This document shows positions 5,412 to 7,052 of a stretch of 7,052 bases of DNA, in pieces. Below the pieces are notes generated by a model. It was given only the letters and a program-made list of their open reading frames with translations. It had not been told where the DNA came from and did not search any database. The position numbers and the translations under genes were made by a program. Source of the DNA: CAWKZT01 sp963854565 (GTDB lineage: Bacteria > Actinomycetota > Acidimicrobiia > Acidimicrobiales > JAHEJN01); NCBI GenBank assembly GCA_963854565.1, contig CAWKZT010000095.1, positions 1 through 7,052 of the forward strand, read 5' to 3'. The number at the start of each line of letters is the position of its first letter. Position 1 is the stretch's first letter.

Positions 5412-6722
5412 GTGGCCGACGATCTGTTTAGCGCTGCGGCTACCGACCGCCTGGAACGTCAGTCGCCTCTCGCCGCTCGCTTGCGTCCCCGCAACCTGGA
5501 CGAGGTCGTGGGACAACAGCATCTACTTGGCCAGGGAATGCCGCTAAGGGCACTCATCGAGGCTGACCGATTGTCGTCGGTAATCTTGTGGGGCCCTCCT
5601 GGTACCGGCAAGACAACAATTGCGCAGTTACTGGCCCGCACGACCAAGAAGGCATTTGTGCAACTGTCGGCGGTTACCGCGTCGGTCAAGGACGTACGCG
5701 CCGAGGCGGCCAAGGCCGAGCAACGGTTGGGCGAACGCGGCCAAGGCACCATCTTGTTCTTGGACGAGGTGCATCGATTTAGTAAGTCGCAACAAGACAC
5801 CCTCTTGCCATCGGTCGAGTCCGGGTTGTTAGTCCTCGTTGGTGCAACCACCGAGAATCCGTTCTTTGAAGTCAACGCCCCGTTGCTGTCCCGGTCGACA
5901 CTATTTCGCCTGGAGTTGTTGGAATCGGACGACCTTCGCACCTTGTTACGTAGAGGTCTCGAAATGGAGGGTTCTACGGCTGATGAGGAAGCGCTCGAGC
6001 ATATTGTTTCTCGCTCCGACGGAGATGGTCGTCACGCGCTGACATCGTTAGAGGTATCGGTCGCGCTTTCAGTCGAACGGGGCAAACCACCGCACGTCGT
6101 TTTGGCCGATGCCGAAGCGGCACTGAGTACTAGGGCACTTCGATACGGCCAAGACGAGCACTACGACATTATTTCGGCGTTTATCAAAAGCGTCCGCGGC
6201 AGTGACGCCGATGCTGGTCTGTACTGGTTTGCTCGCATGCTCGATGCGGGCGAGGACCCCCGCTACATCGCCCGCCGAATGGTGATCTTGGCTAGCGAAG
6301 ACATCGGCATGGCCGATCCTCAGGCCATTGTCATAGCGAATGCTGCGGCCCAAGCGTTGGAATTTGTCGGGCTTCCTGAAGCCAAGCTGAATCTGGCCCA
6401 GGCCGTGATCTATTTGGCCACCGCTCCCAAGTCCAACACGGTGACAACAGCAATTGGCGCAGCCAGCAACGACGTACGCACAAGTGGGGGAGAAGTTCCC
6501 ATGCATTTGCGTGATGGCCACTATCAGGGTGCGTCTCAACTCGGCCACGGCGACGGTTACGACTACCCTCACAATGACCCACGAGGTTGGGTCGAGCAGC
6601 AATATCGTCCAGAGAAGCTGAGCAACCAGGTGTACTACCAGCCATCCAATCATGGATACGAGGCCGATGTTGCCCGACGCATGGCAGCTCATACCGTCGA
6701 ACTACAAGAGGAAATCGAATGA
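5412..6722 (+). CDS. rarA: Replication-associated recombination protein A (RarA/MgsA), AAA+ ATPase
   Basis: A full-length, 436-residue member of the RarA/MgsA/WRNIP1 family, which binds single-strand gaps and stalled replication forks and works with SSB and RecA in the nucleoid. The start of the protein reads PLAARLRPRNLDEVVGQQHLLG, as in homologues. The ATPase parts are Walker A GPPGTGKTT (61-69), Walker B LFLDEVH (115-121), sensor 1 GATTENP (144-150), the arginine finger R161 in LLSR, and sensor 2 GDGRHAL (204-210, R207). The C-terminal tetramerisation part begins near YDIISAFIKSVRGSD (251-265), followed by EDPRYIARRMVILASEDIG (281-299). The GTG start has AGGA 7 nt upstream. It lies 57 nt after the HNH gene, with no clear promoter or terminator between them, so some readthrough is possible. 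Its stop overlaps the next gene's ATG. Confidence 0.97.
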   Translation: MADDLFSAAATDRLERQSPLAARLRPRNLDEVVGQQHLLGQGMPLRALIEADRLSSVILWGPPGTGKTTIAQLLARTTKKAFVQLSAVTASVKDVRAEAAKAEQRLGERGQGTILFLDEVHRFSKSQQDTLLPSVESGLLVLVGATTENPFFEVNAPLLSRSTLFRLELLESDDLRTLLRRGLEMEGSTADEEALEHIVSRSDGDGRHALTSLEVSVALSVERGKPPHVVLADAEAALSTRALRYGQDEHYDIISAFIKSVRGSDADAGLYWFARMLDAGEDPRYIARRMVILASEDIGMADPQAIVIANAAAQALEFVGLPEAKLNLAQAVIYLATAPKSNTVTTAIGAASNDVRTSGGEVPMHLRDGHYQGASQLGHGDGYDYPHNDPRGWVEQQYRPEKLSNQVYYQPSNHGYEADVARRMAAHTVELQEEIE

Positions 6723-7052
6723 GTGCGGGAGATCTCGTAGCTGTTCTGGCCGGCATCGTGTGCTTGGCATCGTTTGGAGTAGCGGTGTTTGTGATCATGT
6801 CTTTACGGCAATCAGTTCGCGAGCTTGAGGTCACCCTGGCGGAAATTCACGAGCAGATCGTTCCGGCCGCCGACAGCTTGGTAACTACGGCTCAGCAACT
6901 TGCCGACGAGGCATATCGCGCCAACGGATTGCTCGACACGCTCGATCAAATCGCGGCTCGCAGCGACGTTGTGTCCAAGGCCACCTATCGAGCCATTGCC
7001 GAACCAGTCATTAAGACCGCCTCGATTCTGAAAGGTACTTCACGAGTAGCCC
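6719..7052 (+). CDS. DUF948-like membrane-anchored protein, N-terminal part (cut by window edge)
   Basis: The ATG overlaps the rarA TGA (ATGA), so the two are very likely translationally coupled. About 111 codons are visible with no stop. Residues 6-29 form one transmembrane helix (LVAVLAGIVCLASFGVAVF and onward) with a short acidic head before it. From 30 to about 75 the sequence is amphipathic and heptad-like (RQSVRELEVTLAEIHEQI), as in DUF948 proteins. Near 92-107 SKATYRAIAEPVIKTA matches the usual end of that domain. DUF948 members are small single-pass proteins of unknown role. In Actinobacteria one commonly sits between rarA and alaS, so alaS is expected to the right of this window. I place it in this family from pattern and position; the C-terminus is not visible. 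Confidence 0.8.
   Translation, partial: MSAGDLVAVLAGIVCLASFGVAVFVIMSLRQSVRELEVTLAEIHEQIVPAADSLVTTAQQLADEAYRANGLLDTLDQIAARSDVVSKATYRAIAEPVIKTASILKGTSRVA

Noticed and set aside
5459..6692. Long minus-strand open frames inside rarA (160 and 207 codons)
   Set aside because: They are mirror frames of a strongly supported gene in GC-rich DNA and show no protein signature.

Overview
The window looks like a chromosomal segment of an actinobacterium (Actinomycetota), quite possibly Acidimicrobiia or a relative. This rests on a DUF3097 gene, a family I know essentially from Actinobacteria; a 13E12/DUF222-HNH gene, of a kind often present in many copies in high-GC Gram-positives; and a rarA gene overlapping a DUF948-like gene, an order that usually precedes alaS in Actinobacteria. 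GC is moderately high (about 60% in the lines I counted by hand) and GTG starts are used freely. The class-level placement is inference.

Layout. Bases 1-1055 are a minus-strand pair: an HpcH/HpaI-type aldolase (270-1055) followed 12 nt later by the N-terminus of an acetylpolyamine amidohydrolase/class II histone-deacetylase-like enzyme that runs off the left edge. A 78-bp divergent spacer separates them from a plus-strand set: a DUF3097 protein (about 1134-2012), then matB, a malonyl-CoA synthetase (about 2050-3591). A gap of about 404 bp follows. It holds a terminator-like stem, a protein-like fragment without a start, a good extended -10 promoter, and a hairpin just ahead of a strong Shine-Dalgarno. 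Next come the DUF222-HNH gene (3996-5354), rarA (5412-6722) and, overlapping the rarA stop by ATGA, a membrane-anchored DUF948-like protein cut by the right edge.

How the genes work together. The aldolase and amidohydrolase are probably co-transcribed catabolic enzymes. MatB activates free malonate (or methylmalonate) to its CoA thioester; DUF3097 has no known role. RarA is an AAA+ ATPase acting at stalled replication forks. The HNH gene looks like an independently promoted member of a multi-copy family sitting between metabolic genes and the conserved rarA cluster.

I see no convincing new defence or mobile system. The best points for a second look concern the HNH gene: a sharp change of base composition from its 5' to its 3' end, an H-N-N rather than H-N-H active site, and a structured leader. 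The protein-like remnant in the 404-bp gap is a lesser one.
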